Position numbers and translations under genes: made by a program. DNA of 45,283 bases from Pontibacillus yanchengensis Y32 (GTDB lineage: Bacteria > Bacillota > Bacilli > Bacillales > BH030062): the NCBI RefSeq assembly GCF_000770635.1, contig NZ_AVBF01000034.1, positions 1 to 45,283 on the forward strand, given 5' to 3'. Positions 1 through 9,746 of this stretch are shown here, one piece after another (the first letter of the stretch is position 1; every line of letters begins with the position of its first letter). The notes beneath the pieces are model-generated. The model worked only from the letters and a program-made list of their open reading frames with translations, had not been told where the DNA came from and searched no databases.

Positions 1-23
1 CCATAATATCTCGAATCCAAGTC

Positions 24-99
24 TTCAACATAATGGTGCTATTATGGAGAAACATAAAACTATTTCATTATTATATCAACGCCAAACTTTAACACAGCC
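24..99 (+). repeat. 76-bp dispersed repeat, copy 1
   Basis: This stretch matches the minus strand of 12533-12607 at about 89% (8 mismatches in 76 by eye). It follows a fragment (1-30) resembling the AT-rich outer arm of the hairpin element at 30720-30965. It has no coding potential of its own. The rest of 1-257 holds no gene that I can support. Confidence 0.8.
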
Positions 100-257
100 T
101 ATATAAAAGAGGTTTCATCTAAAAGATAGAACTTAATATAATGGGTGCAACTTGAAAATTTTAGGAATATCAACCTATGAAAAAAGTGCGAAAAAATGTA
201 AAATAAAAGTATATGTTGACAATTGATGGAGGAAATTCACTTGGGGGAGGTAGGGAA

Positions 258-1766
258 ATGAGAGAAAATACTAAAATGGAACAAGTACAAACTAAGCAAA
301 ATGGAGTTATTGCGAAAATACTAGCTTTTTCGGTTTTGTTAGGGTTAGGTGCTGAGTATATGGTGGAAGCACCTATGCTTAATATGATTGCTGTTGGTGG
401 TGGTGGGAGCCTAAGTGTTTTTTTAATGTTTTGGCTTTATCACAAAAATGTGTATCAAAAAGTAATACCATATCTATCCATTATTAGTTTATCGGGTATT
501 GCTTTTGTGGTAATGATGGCATCTGAATACGTGACAAACATGCTGTTCACCTTCTATGTGCTTGCTGTAGCAGCTGTTTCATTATCGATTGTAGTATTAG
601 TGACAGGTGGAGTATTAGGAGCTGTGTTATTAATCTTTTTTGCATTAGAAAAAGGTAGTGCTCTTGGTTTTGATGGGCGAGCAATGGCTATATCGTTTGT
701 GTTTTATGTACTAGTGTTCGTTGTATTATTCATCCAGGTACGTTTATCTAAACGACTACTTACAGATGCAAGAGAGTCGCTGTCTAAAAGTGAGTTCTTA
801 CTTCAACAACAGCATGAACAAGCCTCTCATATTCAAGAAACAGCGAAAAAAGTCTATACATATATGGCACATATCCATACAAACAGTTCTGATAATACGT
901 ATGCTATGCATAGCATGAATGAGTCATTTAAAGAGATATCTGCAGCCTCACATAACCAATCAGCCTCCGTTATGGATATTACCACCGCAACTGACCAAGC
1001 CAGTAAGTTGCTCCAAGATATGATTGATTCATTTGACCAGCTAGTAGATAGTGGGCAGCATGTACAGACTAAAGCAGAAGAAGGACAAGATTCAGTGAAA
1101 GAATTAAATATAAATATGTCAGACTTCAAGCATTCTTTTCATACAATGAGTAAGCAAATGGATGGATTACGGAATAAGATTGCTGAATCCACTGGATTTA
1201 CCAGTCAAATACAAACCATCGCAGGTCAAACTAATTTATTGGCTTTAAATGCTAGTATTGAAGCTGCTAGAGCTGGTGATGCAGGTAAAGGGTTTGCTGT
1301 GGTTGCAGAAGAGGTGAGGAAGCTTGCCGAAACTTCTAGTCAAACAGCTGAGCAAATAAATGAAAATCTATTAAACATTCAATCTGACGCAGATGATACT
1401 AGAAAACAAGTGATTGAAAACGAACAAAAGTTATTAGACAGTCTACAAATCACTCAACGTGTTTCAGAAGGTTTTACATTAATCACAAATGAAATCGCCT
1501 TATTTATTGAGCAGCTTAAAAAATTTGGTGAACAAGCAACCGAAATACAACATTCCTCTTCTGGGATTCAATACTCTGTTAATGAACTGGCTTCAGTAAT
1601 TGAACAAACAAGTGCTACAATGCAGGAATTACAAATGATGGTAGCGGATCAAACGGAAAAACAGCAAGCTCTATTACAATCCATTCATAGTACAAGGTCG
1701 TCAGTGGAAAATTTGGAGAAACAATCAAACAGTGAAACGGATAGTATATATAATACGTCTAAATAA
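258..1766 (+). CDS. Methyl-accepting chemotaxis protein, HAMP-less
   Basis: A chemoreceptor signalling to CheA/CheW. The N-terminal ~190 residues are a set of hydrophobic helices (probably five or six membrane spans) with only short loops, so there is no sizeable extracellular sensor domain. A cytoplasmic helical region follows with the conserved MCP hairpin ([20 protein letters not shown], then [14 protein letters not shown]), which is the CheA/CheW contact tip. I see no clear HAMP domain. An upstream in-frame ATG exists at 213, but GGGGGAGGT at 243-250 lies just before the ATG at 258, so I chose 258 (502 residues). The gene stands alone and is closed by a terminator. The ligand is unknown; the polytopic N-terminus suggests sensing of membrane state or of a small hydrophobic or ionic signal, which is inference. 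Confidence 0.9.
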   Translation: MRENTKMEQVQTKQNGVIAKILAFSVLLGLGAEYMVEAPMLNMIAVGGGGSLSVFLMFWLYHKNVYQKVIPYLSIISLSGIAFVVMMASEYVTNMLFTFYVLAVAAVSLSIVVLVTGGVLGAVLLIFFALEKGSALGFDGRAMAISFVFYVLVFVVLFIQVRLSKRLLTDARESLSKSEFLLQQQHEQASHIQETAKKVYTYMAHIHTNSSDNTYAMHSMNESFKEISAASHNQSASVMDITTATDQASKLLQDMIDSFDQLVDSGQHVQTKAEEGQDSVKELNINMSDFKHSFHTMSKQMDGLRNKIAESTGFTSQIQTIAGQTNLLALNASIEAARAGDAGKGFAVVAEEVRKLAETSSQTAEQINENLLNIQSDADDTRKQVIENEQKLLDSLQITQRVSEGFTLITNEIALFIEQLKKFGEQATEIQHSSSGIQYSVNELASVIEQTSATMQELQMMVADQTEKQQALLQSIHSTRSSVENLEKQSNSETDSIYNTSK

Positions 1767-1802
1767 ATAGATTATGAGTCATATATGCAGTGGTGAAATA
1801 GA

Positions 1803-1832
1803 GTCTTAGCTATGAAGGGCTAAGACTTTTTC
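1803..1832 (+). terminator. Intrinsic terminator of the chemoreceptor gene
   Basis: Stem GTCTTAGC / GCTAAGAC followed by TTTTTCC. Confidence 0.85.
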
Positions 1833-1921
1833 CTGTTTTCATCTTTGTGTTTAACATTTGCGGCTGATAGGACTCATGTTATATTCTGTAAAGGATGAGT
1901 ATAAATGAAAGGAACTACAAC

Positions 1922-2833
1922 ATGAAAAAAACCTTACGAACCATAATGATGATAATGTTTGTTATACCACTCTCTGCTTGTGCCATAGGGGACAGTGGAG
2001 ATGAAGATCCTAAAAATTCTACATCTTCGTCTGAACGTCAATCTCAGCCAGATGCGAAGAATAAGCCTGATGAAGACTTTGAGGCAAAACCAGAAAGTGA
2101 AGAACAACCACCAGATAATACCGAAGATGAGAATCAATCTTCAGAGGATAAAGATCAGGATCAATTAGATAATCAAAAAGATTCTAATTCTTTAAATCAG
2201 GAAGATAGTGATTCTAGTAACAATAGTTCCAATTCTGCGCCTAAGGACGTAGTAGAGGATCATACTAGTGTGGAAGCTATCATCAATAAACAACGTCAAT
2301 TACCTAAAGGCTATATACCTTCAGATTTGACGGTTCCTGATGTTCCATTTTATTTTGAACAGTTCTTACCTAAAAAACAAATGAGAGAAGAAGCGGCAAC
2401 TCATCTAGAAGAACTATTTGCAGCTGCGAGTGAACAGGGATTAGAATTAGTTGCTGCCTCAGGCTATCGTTCTTATGAGCGCCAAAAACAAATCTATCAA
2501 AGTAACGTAGATGCTTATGGTAGAGAAGAAGCCAATAAATTCTCAGCACAACCTGGCCATAGCGAACACCAAACAGGATTAGCAATGGATGTAACTGTAG
2601 CTCAAGTATCTTTTAAACTAGTACAGGAATTCGGAAAAACAGAAGAAGGAGATTGGCTCGCCAATCATGCTCATAATTATGGATTTATTATTCGTTATCC
2701 TAAAGGAAAAGAAGATATAACAGGTTATAGCTACGAACCTTGGCACTTACGTTATATTGGCGAGGAAACAGCAACGGAAATATACAAAAACAAACAAACA
2801 CTCGAAGAATATTTTGGTCTAGTGCCAGAATAA
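1922..2833 (+). CDS. VanY/LdcB-type D,D- or L,D-carboxypeptidase lipoprotein
   Basis: A cell-surface peptidoglycan carboxypeptidase of the VanY/LdcB (peptidase M15B) family. It starts with a lipoprotein signal (MKKTLRTIMMIMFVIPLSAC; lipobox LSAC), then a ~110-residue very acidic Ser/Asp/Glu/Gln-rich linker that would span the wall, then the catalytic domain. Zinc-site motifs are visible: GHSEHQTGLAMD (His and Asp ligands) and EPWHLRY (third His), plus the family ASGYRSYERQ segment. An in-frame ATG at 1895 precedes the chosen start, but only the ATG at 1922 has an AAGGAAC ribosome site and gives a proper signal peptide (303 residues). Likely role: trimming peptide stems outside the membrane. 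I cannot tell whether it acts on tetra- or pentapeptides. Confidence 0.9.
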   Translation: MKKTLRTIMMIMFVIPLSACAIGDSGDEDPKNSTSSSERQSQPDAKNKPDEDFEAKPESEEQPPDNTEDENQSSEDKDQDQLDNQKDSNSLNQEDSDSSNNSSNSAPKDVVEDHTSVEAIINKQRQLPKGYIPSDLTVPDVPFYFEQFLPKKQMREEAATHLEELFAAASEQGLELVAASGYRSYERQKQIYQSNVDAYGREEANKFSAQPGHSEHQTGLAMDVTVAQVSFKLVQEFGKTEEGDWLANHAHNYGFIIRYPKGKEDITGYSYEPWHLRYIGEETATEIYKNKQTLEEYFGLVPE

Positions 2834-2843
2834 TTTCAGTAAA

Positions 2844-2873
2844 AAGGATGCCTTATTAATAAGGCATCCTTTT
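2844..2873 (+). terminator. Intrinsic terminator
   Basis: AAGGATGCCTT / AAGGCATCCTT hairpin followed by a T run, just after the carboxypeptidase stop codon. Confidence 0.9.
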
Positions 2874-2957
2874 TTAACTTTATAATTCTTTCATAGATGA
2901 AAATGGGAAGCATATTAAATTACATATGCATTGCTTACAGAAAGTGCACTATGAGCT

Positions 2958-3578
2958 TTAATAACAGATTCCAACGCGGCTATGTGAGAAACGATGCTCT
3001 TGAAATGTTTCAAAAGCAAACCTAGCAGTATCCTCTGTTGTTATTTTTTTGCCATCAAGAGGGAGCATGTTCCGTTCATAGCGTATCTCCCCTTCAGCTT
3101 CTCCTTCTGGAAGATAGGTAGGGCATATGATTGTCCAATCTAGATTTGACTGTTCCAGCATCTTATAAACAGCTGCATGTTCCTCTGCGGCGAAGGTTTT
3201 GGTTCGTTTGGATTCAGATGACTGGAAGCGGAATTTTCCTTCTTCATAACGGCTGTTTAATATCCCAGCCGTACCAATTGTCACGATACGTTTGAGTTCG
3301 AGTTGATTCATGTGCTCAATAATTAAAGGATAAGCTGTAGTTAGAGTAGTAGTTTTATCTGTGTTAAGGCTAGATAATACACCTTTTGAGCCAATAAGTG
3401 CTCTATGAATGTCATGTGAATTTGTGGCATCCCCTTCTATAAGCTCAGCGAAAGGAATAAGTTTTCTAGCCTTTGAGCTGTCACGCACAAGTGCCTGAAC
3501 TTGATATCCTTGATCATGTGCTAACTTGGCCATTTTTTGACCTACTCGTCCTGTTGCCCCAAAAATGGTTAATTTCAT
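2958..3578 (-). CDS. NAD(P)-binding Rossmann oxidoreductase (NmrA/YwnB-like)
   Basis: An atypical short-chain dehydrogenase of the NAD(P)H-binding (PF13460-type) group. The N-terminal dinucleotide motif GATGRVG (residues 8-14) follows a beta strand, and VQALVRDSSKA after beta-2 resembles an NADP-preferring segment. At 206 residues it has the usual length for this group. The start is fixed by GGAGGAG about six bases upstream of the ATG. It is a single gene, divergent from the MFS gene at 3691. The substrate is unknown; members include flavin or biliverdin reductase-like proteins and stress-induced epimerase-like proteins, so no specific reaction is claimed. Confidence 0.85.
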   Translation of the reverse strand: MKLTIFGATGRVGQKMAKLAHDQGYQVQALVRDSSKARKLIPFAELIEGDATNSHDIHRALIGSKGVLSSLNTDKTTTLTTAYPLIIEHMNQLELKRIVTIGTAGILNSRYEEGKFRFQSSESKRTKTFAAEEHAAVYKMLEQSNLDWTIICPTYLPEGEAEGEIRYERNMLPLDGKKITTEDTARFAFETFQEHRFSHSRVGICY

Positions 3579-3690
3579 TCTATTCTCCTCCCTATTAACA
3601 TTAAATTATTGTAAAATTTCGTAAAAACATAGGTGTTTGTCCATACATTTGCTATTCTTGATATACAACCTTACGAAAGTGTGGGTACAT

Positions 3691-4986
3691 ATGAATAAAA
3701 AACTCGTTCGAAGTTGGGCTCTCTATGATTGGGCAAATTCCGCCTTTGCAACTACTATCATGGCTGCTGTTTTACCAATTTACTATTCACAAGTAGCTGC
3801 TTCAGGTTTAGATGGAGCAGTGGCTACTAGTTATTGGGGGTACACACAATCAATTGCAGTTCTTATTGTTGCGATTTTAGCTCCAATACTCGGAGCGATA
3901 AGTGACTATTCAGCTGCCAAGAAAAAATTTCTACGTTTCTTTGCGTATATGGGGATGATTGCAAGTGTAATGTTAGCATTTGTAGATTCAGGTGAATATT
4001 TATTTGCTTCTCTACTTATGATTATTGGAACAGTTGGATTTTCTGGAGCAAATGTTTTCTACGATGCCTTCCTTCCTGAGATTGCGGAAGGAGAAGATAT
4101 TGATCGAGTTTCTTCAAAAGGATTTGCATTTGGTTATATAGGTGGAGGACTTCTTTTGGCAGTGAACCTTCTTCTCATTCAAAAATACGAATGGTTTGGT
4201 CTGCCTTCCACGAATGTTGGAACAAAGATTTCTTTTGTCTCGGTAGGAGTATGGTGGTTTATATTTTCGATTCCTTTATTTAAAAACATTCACGAAGAAC
4301 GAAAAACGACGCCTAGTAAAAATACCTCCTATATCAAAATTGGTTTCCAACGAGTAGGTTCTACGTTTAAAGAGCTTAATCAGTATAAGCAATTGCTGTT
4401 ATTCCTTCTTGCTTTCTGGTTATACAATGATGGTATTTCGACCATCATCAAAATGGCAACGAGCTACGGAACATCAATTGGGATTGGAACATCTGATTTA
4501 ATCATGGCTCTCCTGATTACACAATTTGTCGGGATTCCTTTCTCGTTCTTATTTGGATGGCTTGCTACGAAAATCTCTGCCAAAAAAGCTCTATTGTTAG
4601 CGTTGTACATTTACATTGGAATTGTCATATTAGGTTACTTCATGACCACTGCTCTGCATTTCTATGCTCTTGCTACCTGTGTAGGATTTGTACAGGGTGG
4701 GGCACAGGCGCTAAGTAGGTCTCTCTTTGGACGTATGGTTCCAGATGATCGCCACGCAGAGTTTTTTGGTTTCTATGGTATCTCATCAAAATTTGCTGCT
4801 ATATTTGGTCCTTTTTTATTCGCTCTTGTAGGCACGCTTACTGGGTCAAGTAGACTTGGTATATTCTCTCTTGTTGTCTTCTTTATTGCGGGCATTATCC
4901 TATTAACAAAGGTTGATGTTGAAAAAGGAGAGAAAGAAGCACAAGAAGCCACATTTGAAGCCAATACAACAGATGTTCATACGTGA
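3691..4986 (+). CDS. UMF1-family MFS transporter (YxiO-like)
   Basis: A 12-helix major facilitator transporter of the UMF1 (Atg22-related) family, 431 residues, close to the usual length. The signature WALYDWANSAFATTI lies at the N-terminus, and the family segments GANVFYDAFLPEIA and GGAQALSRSLFGRMVP are present. A TTG 54 bases upstream would add an unlikely hydrophobic leader; the ATG at 3691 gives the conserved start, although its ribosome site (GAAAGTGTGGG) is weak. Fungal relatives export amino acids from vacuoles; the bacterial substrate is unknown. It is a single-gene unit with its own terminator. Confidence 0.88.
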   Translation: MNKKLVRSWALYDWANSAFATTIMAAVLPIYYSQVAASGLDGAVATSYWGYTQSIAVLIVAILAPILGAISDYSAAKKKFLRFFAYMGMIASVMLAFVDSGEYLFASLLMIIGTVGFSGANVFYDAFLPEIAEGEDIDRVSSKGFAFGYIGGGLLLAVNLLLIQKYEWFGLPSTNVGTKISFVSVGVWWFIFSIPLFKNIHEERKTTPSKNTSYIKIGFQRVGSTFKELNQYKQLLLFLLAFWLYNDGISTIIKMATSYGTSIGIGTSDLIMALLITQFVGIPFSFLFGWLATKISAKKALLLALYIYIGIVILGYFMTTALHFYALATCVGFVQGGAQALSRSLFGRMVPDDRHAEFFGFYGISSKFAAIFGPFLFALVGTLTGSSRLGIFSLVVFFIAGIILLTKVDVEKGEKEAQEATFEANTTDVHT

Positions 4987-5005
4987 AAAATATGTATTAA
5001 ATCTT

Positions 5006-5041
5006 CCTAGATTACCCCTTAAAAGGTGATCTGGGATTTTT
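5006..5041 (+). terminator. Intrinsic terminator of the MFS gene
   Basis: Eleven-pair stem CCTAGATTACC / GGTGATCTGGG (two G-T pairs) followed by ATTTTTATT. Confidence 0.75.
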
Positions 5042-5215
5042 ATTGAATTTAATTATATATTATAGCACGTACATATTAGTCTCCAGCTTCTTAGATGTAA
5101 AAAGACGCTTTCGTAATCTGTGAAATACAATGTGGTAGGAATATTTTGTATGTACTTCCTGTACTTACTGCGATAAAGTATAACCAATTAGGGTTCATAG
5201 AATGGAGTTAAACAA

Positions 5216-6112
5216 ATGAAAAATAAATATAAAAAACAAACCGGGAAAGCAGAGCCGAAACAATATGCTGTACATGAAAAGACGACGCTACTCCCGTATT
5301 TACAAAAAGTATTGACGAATCGGAGCCGAAACGCAGTTAAATCAATCTTGTCGAGAGGGCAAGTTGCTGTTGATGGTGAAACTGTTACACAGCATAATCA
5401 CCCGTTAGAAAGTGGGCAAACACTTACGATATCTAAACATAATAGAGGTACTGGATTACAAGGAATGACGATACTTTTTGAAGACAAAGATCTTATTGTG
5501 ATTAATAAAGAATCAGGATTATTATCTATGGCATCATCTCAAGAAAAAACAATGACAGCCTATCGTCAGCTTTCCGATTATGTAAAAACGAAGCATCCTA
5601 AAAATCGAATTTATATTGTTCATCGGCTCGATCGTGATACATCTGGAGTCATGATTTTTGCGAAATCTGAACAAGTAAAATATAAATTCCAAGAAGACTG
5701 GAAGAGTATGGTGAAGGAACGAGTCTATATTGCACTTGTAGAAGGAAAGGTAACAAAAACAGAGGGAACGATTACATCATGGTTAAACGAAACAAAGACA
5801 CATGTAATGTATTCAAGTAACCAGCCTAATAAAGGTAAAAAAGCTGTTACTCATTATAAATTACTTCAATCTACTACTAGTTTTTCCCTTTTAGAATTGA
5901 GGCTAGATACTGGTCGAAAAAATCAAATTCGTGTTCATATGCAAGATATGGGGCATCCCATTGTTGGAGATAAGAAATATGGGGCGACTCAAAATCCAAT
6001 CGGACGTTTAGGTCTTCATGCTAAGGAAATTACCTTCATACATCCGATATCCAAAAGTACGGTCCATTTTGAATCAAATACACCAAAAGCTTTTTGGGAC
6101 AAAGCAAATTAA
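5216..6112 (+). CDS. RluA-family pseudouridine synthase
   Basis: Converts uridine to pseudouridine in structured RNA (23S rRNA or tRNA). An N-terminal S4-like RNA-binding domain (about residues 20-75) precedes the catalytic domain. The RluA active-site motif HRLDRDTSG is at 136-144, with catalytic Asp139. The later family motifs LDTGRKNQIRVHMQDMGHPI and GDKKYG are present. Length (298) fits the YhcT/YjbO/YlyB group of Bacillus; I cannot say which paralogue it is or which uridine it modifies. The ribosome site is modest (GGAG about ten bases upstream). It converges on the phospholipase-like gene, sharing a hairpin between them. Confidence 0.9.
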   Translation: MKNKYKKQTGKAEPKQYAVHEKTTLLPYLQKVLTNRSRNAVKSILSRGQVAVDGETVTQHNHPLESGQTLTISKHNRGTGLQGMTILFEDKDLIVINKESGLLSMASSQEKTMTAYRQLSDYVKTKHPKNRIYIVHRLDRDTSGVMIFAKSEQVKYKFQEDWKSMVKERVYIALVEGKVTKTEGTITSWLNETKTHVMYSSNQPNKGKKAVTHYKLLQSTTSFSLLELRLDTGRKNQIRVHMQDMGHPIVGDKKYGATQNPIGRLGLHAKEITFIHPISKSTVHFESNTPKAFWDKAN

Positions 6113-6113
6113 A

Positions 6114-6139
6114 AGAGAACACAAAAAAATGTGTTCTCT
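6114..6139. terminator. Shared hairpin terminator between convergent genes
   Basis: Stem AGAGAACACA / TGTGTTCTCT. The T run is better on the minus strand (TTTTAATTT), so it chiefly ends the phospholipase-like gene but can also serve the pseudouridine synthase. Confidence 0.75.
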
Positions 6140-6141
6140 AG

Positions 6142-7062
6142 TTATACAATGGGATCACAATATTGATTAGTTAGCTGCAAGTCTATAGGTTTTCCAGTAT
6201 CATACGAGATGTTAGACAATATTGTTTGTAAAGCATATCGTTTCCCTTCTGTAGGTGATTCCCAGTAGCTAAATAGCTCTGATAGCACTTCAATTCCTTC
6301 GGCTCGTGCGTGTTCATATAAATCCAAGAATCCTTCTGTGAATGATTCGTTTGTTGCTGAATGCCTCCACATCTTTTGCTGTTCATTCAAATAGTCTTTA
6401 TCCGTTTTTACAGGTTGATGAGAAAAGGATGAGATCATGGATCCGAGTAATATGTTTTTCCATCCATATGGATCGTACAGCACACGCAAGGCTCGCTTCA
6501 TATCCTTATAAGCGGCTTGAATATAATGAGAAGGCACGTTTTTTCGTTCCTTAGGAAAATAAAGTTCTATGGACTTATCAAGTAATAATTCAATTTCAGC
6601 ATCTAACGAACGTCCAACATTAATTTCCTTATATACAGGTGTTTTCCAGGTTTGTAGGTTTCGATAACGTTCCATCATGATTGTATCGATGATAACTTCG
6701 AGCTCTTGGTGTTTATTTTTATGGTATCCTGCTAAGTAATGAATGAAAGGATGTGTATTCCGGTCCAAGATATGATGGGTAACAAAGCCAGCTACATAAG
6801 CTTTCGTAGATAAAGAAGATGAACGCTTTGCTTGCTCAATCATTGATAATAAAACGGGTCCGCAATAGTGATGGTGAAGGACATTACCAATTTCATTAAC
6901 CGAACCATCTTTTTTCCATGGCAAAAAATTATGATAAAAGAATGGATCAGGTCCTTGGGCACCTAAGTTAAAGTAAGGTTGAACGGCTGTCCATTCCTCT
7001 GTTGCTCCAATAGAATCTATAAGATCCTCGCAAAATAAAATGTGAGTCCAAATATTAGGCAT
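6142..7062 (-). CDS. Zinc-dependent phospholipase C-like protein
   Basis: Matches the Zn_dep_PLPC (PF00882-like) family: the N-terminus MPNIWTHILFCEDL places the conserved Trp-x-His at the start, and later histidines and acids occur in family positions (LGAQGPDPFFYH, LHHHYCGP, GFVTHHILDRNTHPFIHY, ELEVIIDT). These would ligate a multinuclear zinc site. No signal peptide is seen, so it probably acts inside the cell, unlike the secreted clostridial toxin relatives. GGAGGGAGC precedes the ATG. Length 306. Its substrate is not known; bacterial relatives are annotated only as hydrolases or nucleotidyltransferase-associated proteins. Confidence 0.82.
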   Translation of the reverse strand: MPNIWTHILFCEDLIDSIGATEEWTAVQPYFNLGAQGPDPFFYHNFLPWKKDGSVNEIGNVLHHHYCGPVLLSMIEQAKRSSSLSTKAYVAGFVTHHILDRNTHPFIHYLAGYHKNKHQELEVIIDTIMMERYRNLQTWKTPVYKEINVGRSLDAEIELLLDKSIELYFPKERKNVPSHYIQAAYKDMKRALRVLYDPYGWKNILLGSMISSFSHQPVKTDKDYLNEQQKMWRHSATNESFTEGFLDLYEHARAEGIEVLSELFSYWESPTEGKRYALQTILSNISYDTGKPIDLQLTNQYCDPIV

Positions 7063-7128
7063 AGTTAGCTCCCTCCTTAAGGTAAGGATGACCTGATTAC
7101 CCTTATTATAATGGATAATTCCCGCCGA

Positions 7129-7168
7129 ATGAGAATGAAAACTCTAACATCCTGTGAACAATTCTCAT
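7129..7168. other. Divergent intergenic region with an inverted repeat
   Basis: The 324-bp gap 7063-7386 between the phospholipase-like gene and fumC contains ATGAGAAT (7129-7136) and ATTCTCAT (7161-7168), an 8-bp inverted repeat that could be an operator. It resembles no site I can name. An AT-rich TATAAT on the minus strand near 7108 could serve the leftward gene. Confidence 0.3.
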
Positions 7169-7229
7169 TTTCTAATCCTCTTTAAAAATATGGATTCATT
7201 ACTTGAAAACTGCTATTAAAAGGAAGGAA

Positions 7230-7238
7230 TGTTATAAT
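7230..7238 (+). promoter_or_regulatory. Candidate extended -10 promoter for fumC
   Basis: TG-T-TATAAT, an extended -10 with no convincing -35. It would give a leader of roughly 140 nt before fumC. Confidence 0.45.
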
Positions 7239-7386
7239 AGACATCGAAAGTGAAATGTGAGAAAAATGAAACAGATATTTTGAAAGCGCATCCTACAAAA
7301 ATGCATCCCTAACAAAGAAAAGCGAACAAAACGTTTTATACATATAGGGAGCATGGAATAGCGGTGTTAATTAAGGGAGGATAACT

Positions 7387-8778
7387 ATGGAATATCGTAT
7401 TGAAAAAGATACCCTAGGTGAGATTAAGGTTCCAGCTGATAAGTATTGGGGTGCCCAAACACAACGAAGTGTTCAAAACTTTCCAATTGGTAATGAACGG
7501 ATGCCGAAAGAAGTTGTTCATGCATTCGCTATTTTAAAGAAAAGTGCTGCAAAAGCCAATTATGCACTTGGATTATTAGAAAAAGAGAAAGCAGAAGCAA
7601 TCTCCCATGCGGCAGATCGTATTACGAGTGATGAACTAGAAGAACATTTTCCATTAGTCGTTTGGCAAACTGGTAGTGGTACCCAATCCAATATGAACGT
7701 CAATGAAGTGATGGCGTATGTAGGTAATGAATGGTTAACGGAACAAAATTATGATATGAAACTTCATCCGAATGATGATGTAAACAAATCACAAAGTTCT
7801 AATGATACCTATCCTACAGCTATGCATATTGCATCAGTTATGAAGGTGAAACAAGAGGTACTCCCAGCACTTGCCAATCTTAAAGGAACACTAAAAGAAA
7901 AGATGGAAGCCTACGAGGAAATTGTGAAAATAGGTAGAACTCATCTGCAGGATGCTACGCCTCTTACATTAGGACAAGAAATTAGCGGTTGGCATCGTAT
8001 GTTAGAAAAGACAGAAGGCATGCTGAAACAAAGTTTAGAATACGTATATGAGTTAGCTATAGGTGGTACTGCAGTCGGGACTGGATTGAATGCGCATCCT
8101 GATTTCTCAGAGCAAGTATGCAAAGCTATTAATGAAGTAACTTCAGAAACGTTTATCTCTGCACCGAATAAGTTCCATGCGCTTACAAGCCATGACGAGC
8201 TTGTTCATACCCATGGTGCTCTTAAAGCGCTAGCAGGGGACTTAATGAAAATTGCAAACGATGTACGTTGGTTAGCTAGTGGACCACGTTGTGGAATTGG
8301 TGAAATTACCATTCCGGCAAATGAACCAGGGAGCTCTATTATGCCTGGTAAAGTCAATCCAACTCAAAGTGAAGCAGTTACAATGGTAGCGACTCAAGTT
8401 ATGGGGAATGACGCAACAATTGGCTTTGCAGCAAGTCAAGGAAACTTTGAGCTTAACGTATTTAAGCCAGTTATTGCATACAACTTCTTGCAATCCTGTC
8501 AGCTACTAGCTGATAGCATGAATTCCTTCAATGAGCGTTGTGTGGAAGGACTTGAACCAAATCATGAGAAAATTGAACAATATCTAAAGGATTCATTGAT
8601 GCTTGTTACAGCATTAAATCCTCACATTGGTTATGAGAAAGCTGCAAAGATTGCAAAGTATGCATTTGAAAATAGTCTAACGCTTAAAGAAGCTGCAATT
8701 GAAACAGAAATTCTAACGGAAGAGCAATTTGATGAGTACATTGATGCGAAAGCCATGACGAAGCCAAATGCAAAGTAA
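7387..8778 (+). CDS. fumC: Fumarate hydratase, class II
   Basis: Interconverts fumarate and L-malate in the TCA cycle (called citG in B. subtilis). The superfamily signature [11 protein letters not shown] is at residues 315-325, which includes the mobile catalytic-loop serine. Other conserved regions are present: [26 protein letters not shown] and [16 protein letters not shown] with the catalytic His. Length 463 is standard, and the enzyme is an iron-free homotetramer. AAGGGAGG lies seven bases before the ATG. It is a single-gene unit with an extended -10 promoter upstream and a strong terminator after it. Confidence 0.97.
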   Translation: MEYRIEKDTLGEIKVPADKYWGAQTQRSVQNFPIGNERMPKEVVHAFAILKKSAAKANYALGLLEKEKAEAISHAADRITSDELEEHFPLVVWQTGSGTQSNMNVNEVMAYVGNEWLTEQNYDMKLHPNDDVNKSQSSNDTYPTAMHIASVMKVKQEVLPALANLKGTLKEKMEAYEEIVKIGRTHLQDATPLTLGQEISGWHRMLEKTEGMLKQSLEYVYELAIGGTAVGTGLNAHPDFSEQVCKAINEVTSETFISAPNKFHALTSHDELVHTHGALKALAGDLMKIANDVRWLASGPRCGIGEITIPANEPGSSIMPGKVNPTQSEAVTMVATQVMGNDATIGFAASQGNFELNVFKPVIAYNFLQSCQLLADSMNSFNERCVEGLEPNHEKIEQYLKDSLMLVTALNPHIGYEKAAKIAKYAFENSLTLKEAAIETEILTEEQFDEYIDAKAMTKPNAK

Positions 8779-8790
8779 ACTAAACAAAAC

Positions 8791-8822
8791 AAGCCCTCAA
8801 ACAACTGTTTGAGGGCTTTTCC
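8791..8822 (+). terminator. Terminator after fumC
   Basis: AAGCCCTCAAAC / GTTTGAGGGCTT with a T run; the hairpin can also end the SASP gene on the opposite strand. Confidence 0.9.
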
Positions 8823-8834
8823 ATTGCTATTTAA

Positions 8835-9035
8835 TTATTGTTGTTGTCCGCCATACTGTTGTTCAGCAGCCTGAACAAGACGCTTAGTGATTTCTCCGCC
8901 AACAGATCCGTTTTGACGTGCAGTTGAATCTGGACCAAGAGTTACGCCAAATTCTTGTGCGATTTCAGTTTTCATTTGGTCTAGAGCTTGTTGTACACCA
9001 GGAACTACAAGCTGGTTAGAGTTATTGTTCGCCAT
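8835..9035 (-). CDS. Alpha/beta-type small acid-soluble spore protein (copy 1)
   Basis: A DNA-binding spore protein that saturates spore DNA, shifts it towards an A-like form and protects it from UV and heat. It shows the two family blocks: TEIAQEFGV (the GPR protease cuts at E-I-A) and [10 protein letters not shown]. 66 residues is typical. AGAGGTG lies eight bases before the ATG. It is paired with a divergent paralogue at 9425 (58 of 66 residues identical). Forespore SigG control is expected from the family; I did not find a convincing SigG promoter by eye. Confidence 0.96.
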   Translation of the reverse strand: MANNNSNQLVVPGVQQALDQMKTEIAQEFGVTLGPDSTARQNGSVGGEITKRLVQAAEQQYGGQQQ

Positions 9036-9424
9036 AACAATTCACCTCTTTATTTGTTTTTGGTGGGCTTGCTGGATTTGCACCAGCTAATACTAAGTAG
9101 CCCTTTGCATTATGTTTGGTTGATAAGTTTGTATTACTATTATGTGAAGTAACATTCTTATTATAAGAGGTAAATATCTCCACTTTTTCTAGAAACGATA
9201 GTATGAAAAATAATAATAAATAAGTAGAAAGTTTTTTGAATAAAGTAGGAAAACGAAAATCACTTTCACATATAAAAATGCAAATCTAAATTTTTTTGAA
9301 TAGTGTAAGAAGAAAATAAACAACAGATTATATAAAAAAACAGAGTGTAAAAATTACCAAAATTATTTTCTCATATAATAATCAGGATTGGGTGACAATA
9401 TTCATACACAGGAGGTGAAAACAC
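9036..9424. other. 389-bp AT-rich divergent promoter region of the SASP pair
   Basis: Lies between two divergent spore genes and is very AT-rich. It holds a small inverted repeat (GCTGG / CCAGC near 9070-9088). CATATAATA near 9372 loosely resembles a SigG -10. No coding region seen. Confidence 0.4.
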
Positions 9425-9625
9425 ATGGCTTATAACAACTCTAATGAATTAGTAGTACCTGGTGTACAACAAGCATTAGACCAAATGAAATACGAAATCG
9501 CTCAAGAGTTCGGAGTTCAACTTGGTCCAGACTCCACTTCCCGTCAAAACGGATCTGTTGGAGGCGAAATCACTAAACGCTTAGTTCAAATGGCTGAGCA
9601 ACAATACGGTGGTCAAGCAAAATAA
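9425..9625 (+). CDS. Alpha/beta-type small acid-soluble spore protein (copy 2)
   Basis: Paralogue of the protein encoded at 8835-9035, differing at 8 of 66 positions, mainly outside the DNA-contact blocks. The GPR cleavage site (YEIAQEFG) and the C-terminal block ([13 protein letters not shown]) are intact. Its ribosome site (AGGAGGTG, 7 bases from the ATG) is close to ideal, in line with the very high expression of these proteins in the forespore. The synonymous sites differ visibly between the copies, so the duplication is not recent. No terminator is evident between it and the next gene. Confidence 0.97.
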   Translation: MAYNNSNELVVPGVQQALDQMKYEIAQEFGVQLGPDSTSRQNGSVGGEITKRLVQMAEQQYGGQAK

Positions 9626-9746
9626 TTTTATACGTAATGGATAAAGAGGGATGGGGAACCATTCCTCTTTTCAACGAATTCTGGAAGGTTAGTAATATAA
9701 GGCAAAGGGTAAGTGAGAAACAAGATATACATAAGGAGGGAAAAGG

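Noticed and set aside
7278-7291. cre-like TGAAAGCGCATCCT upstream of fumC
   Set aside because: Only the left half fits the consensus; several mismatches on the right, so not called.
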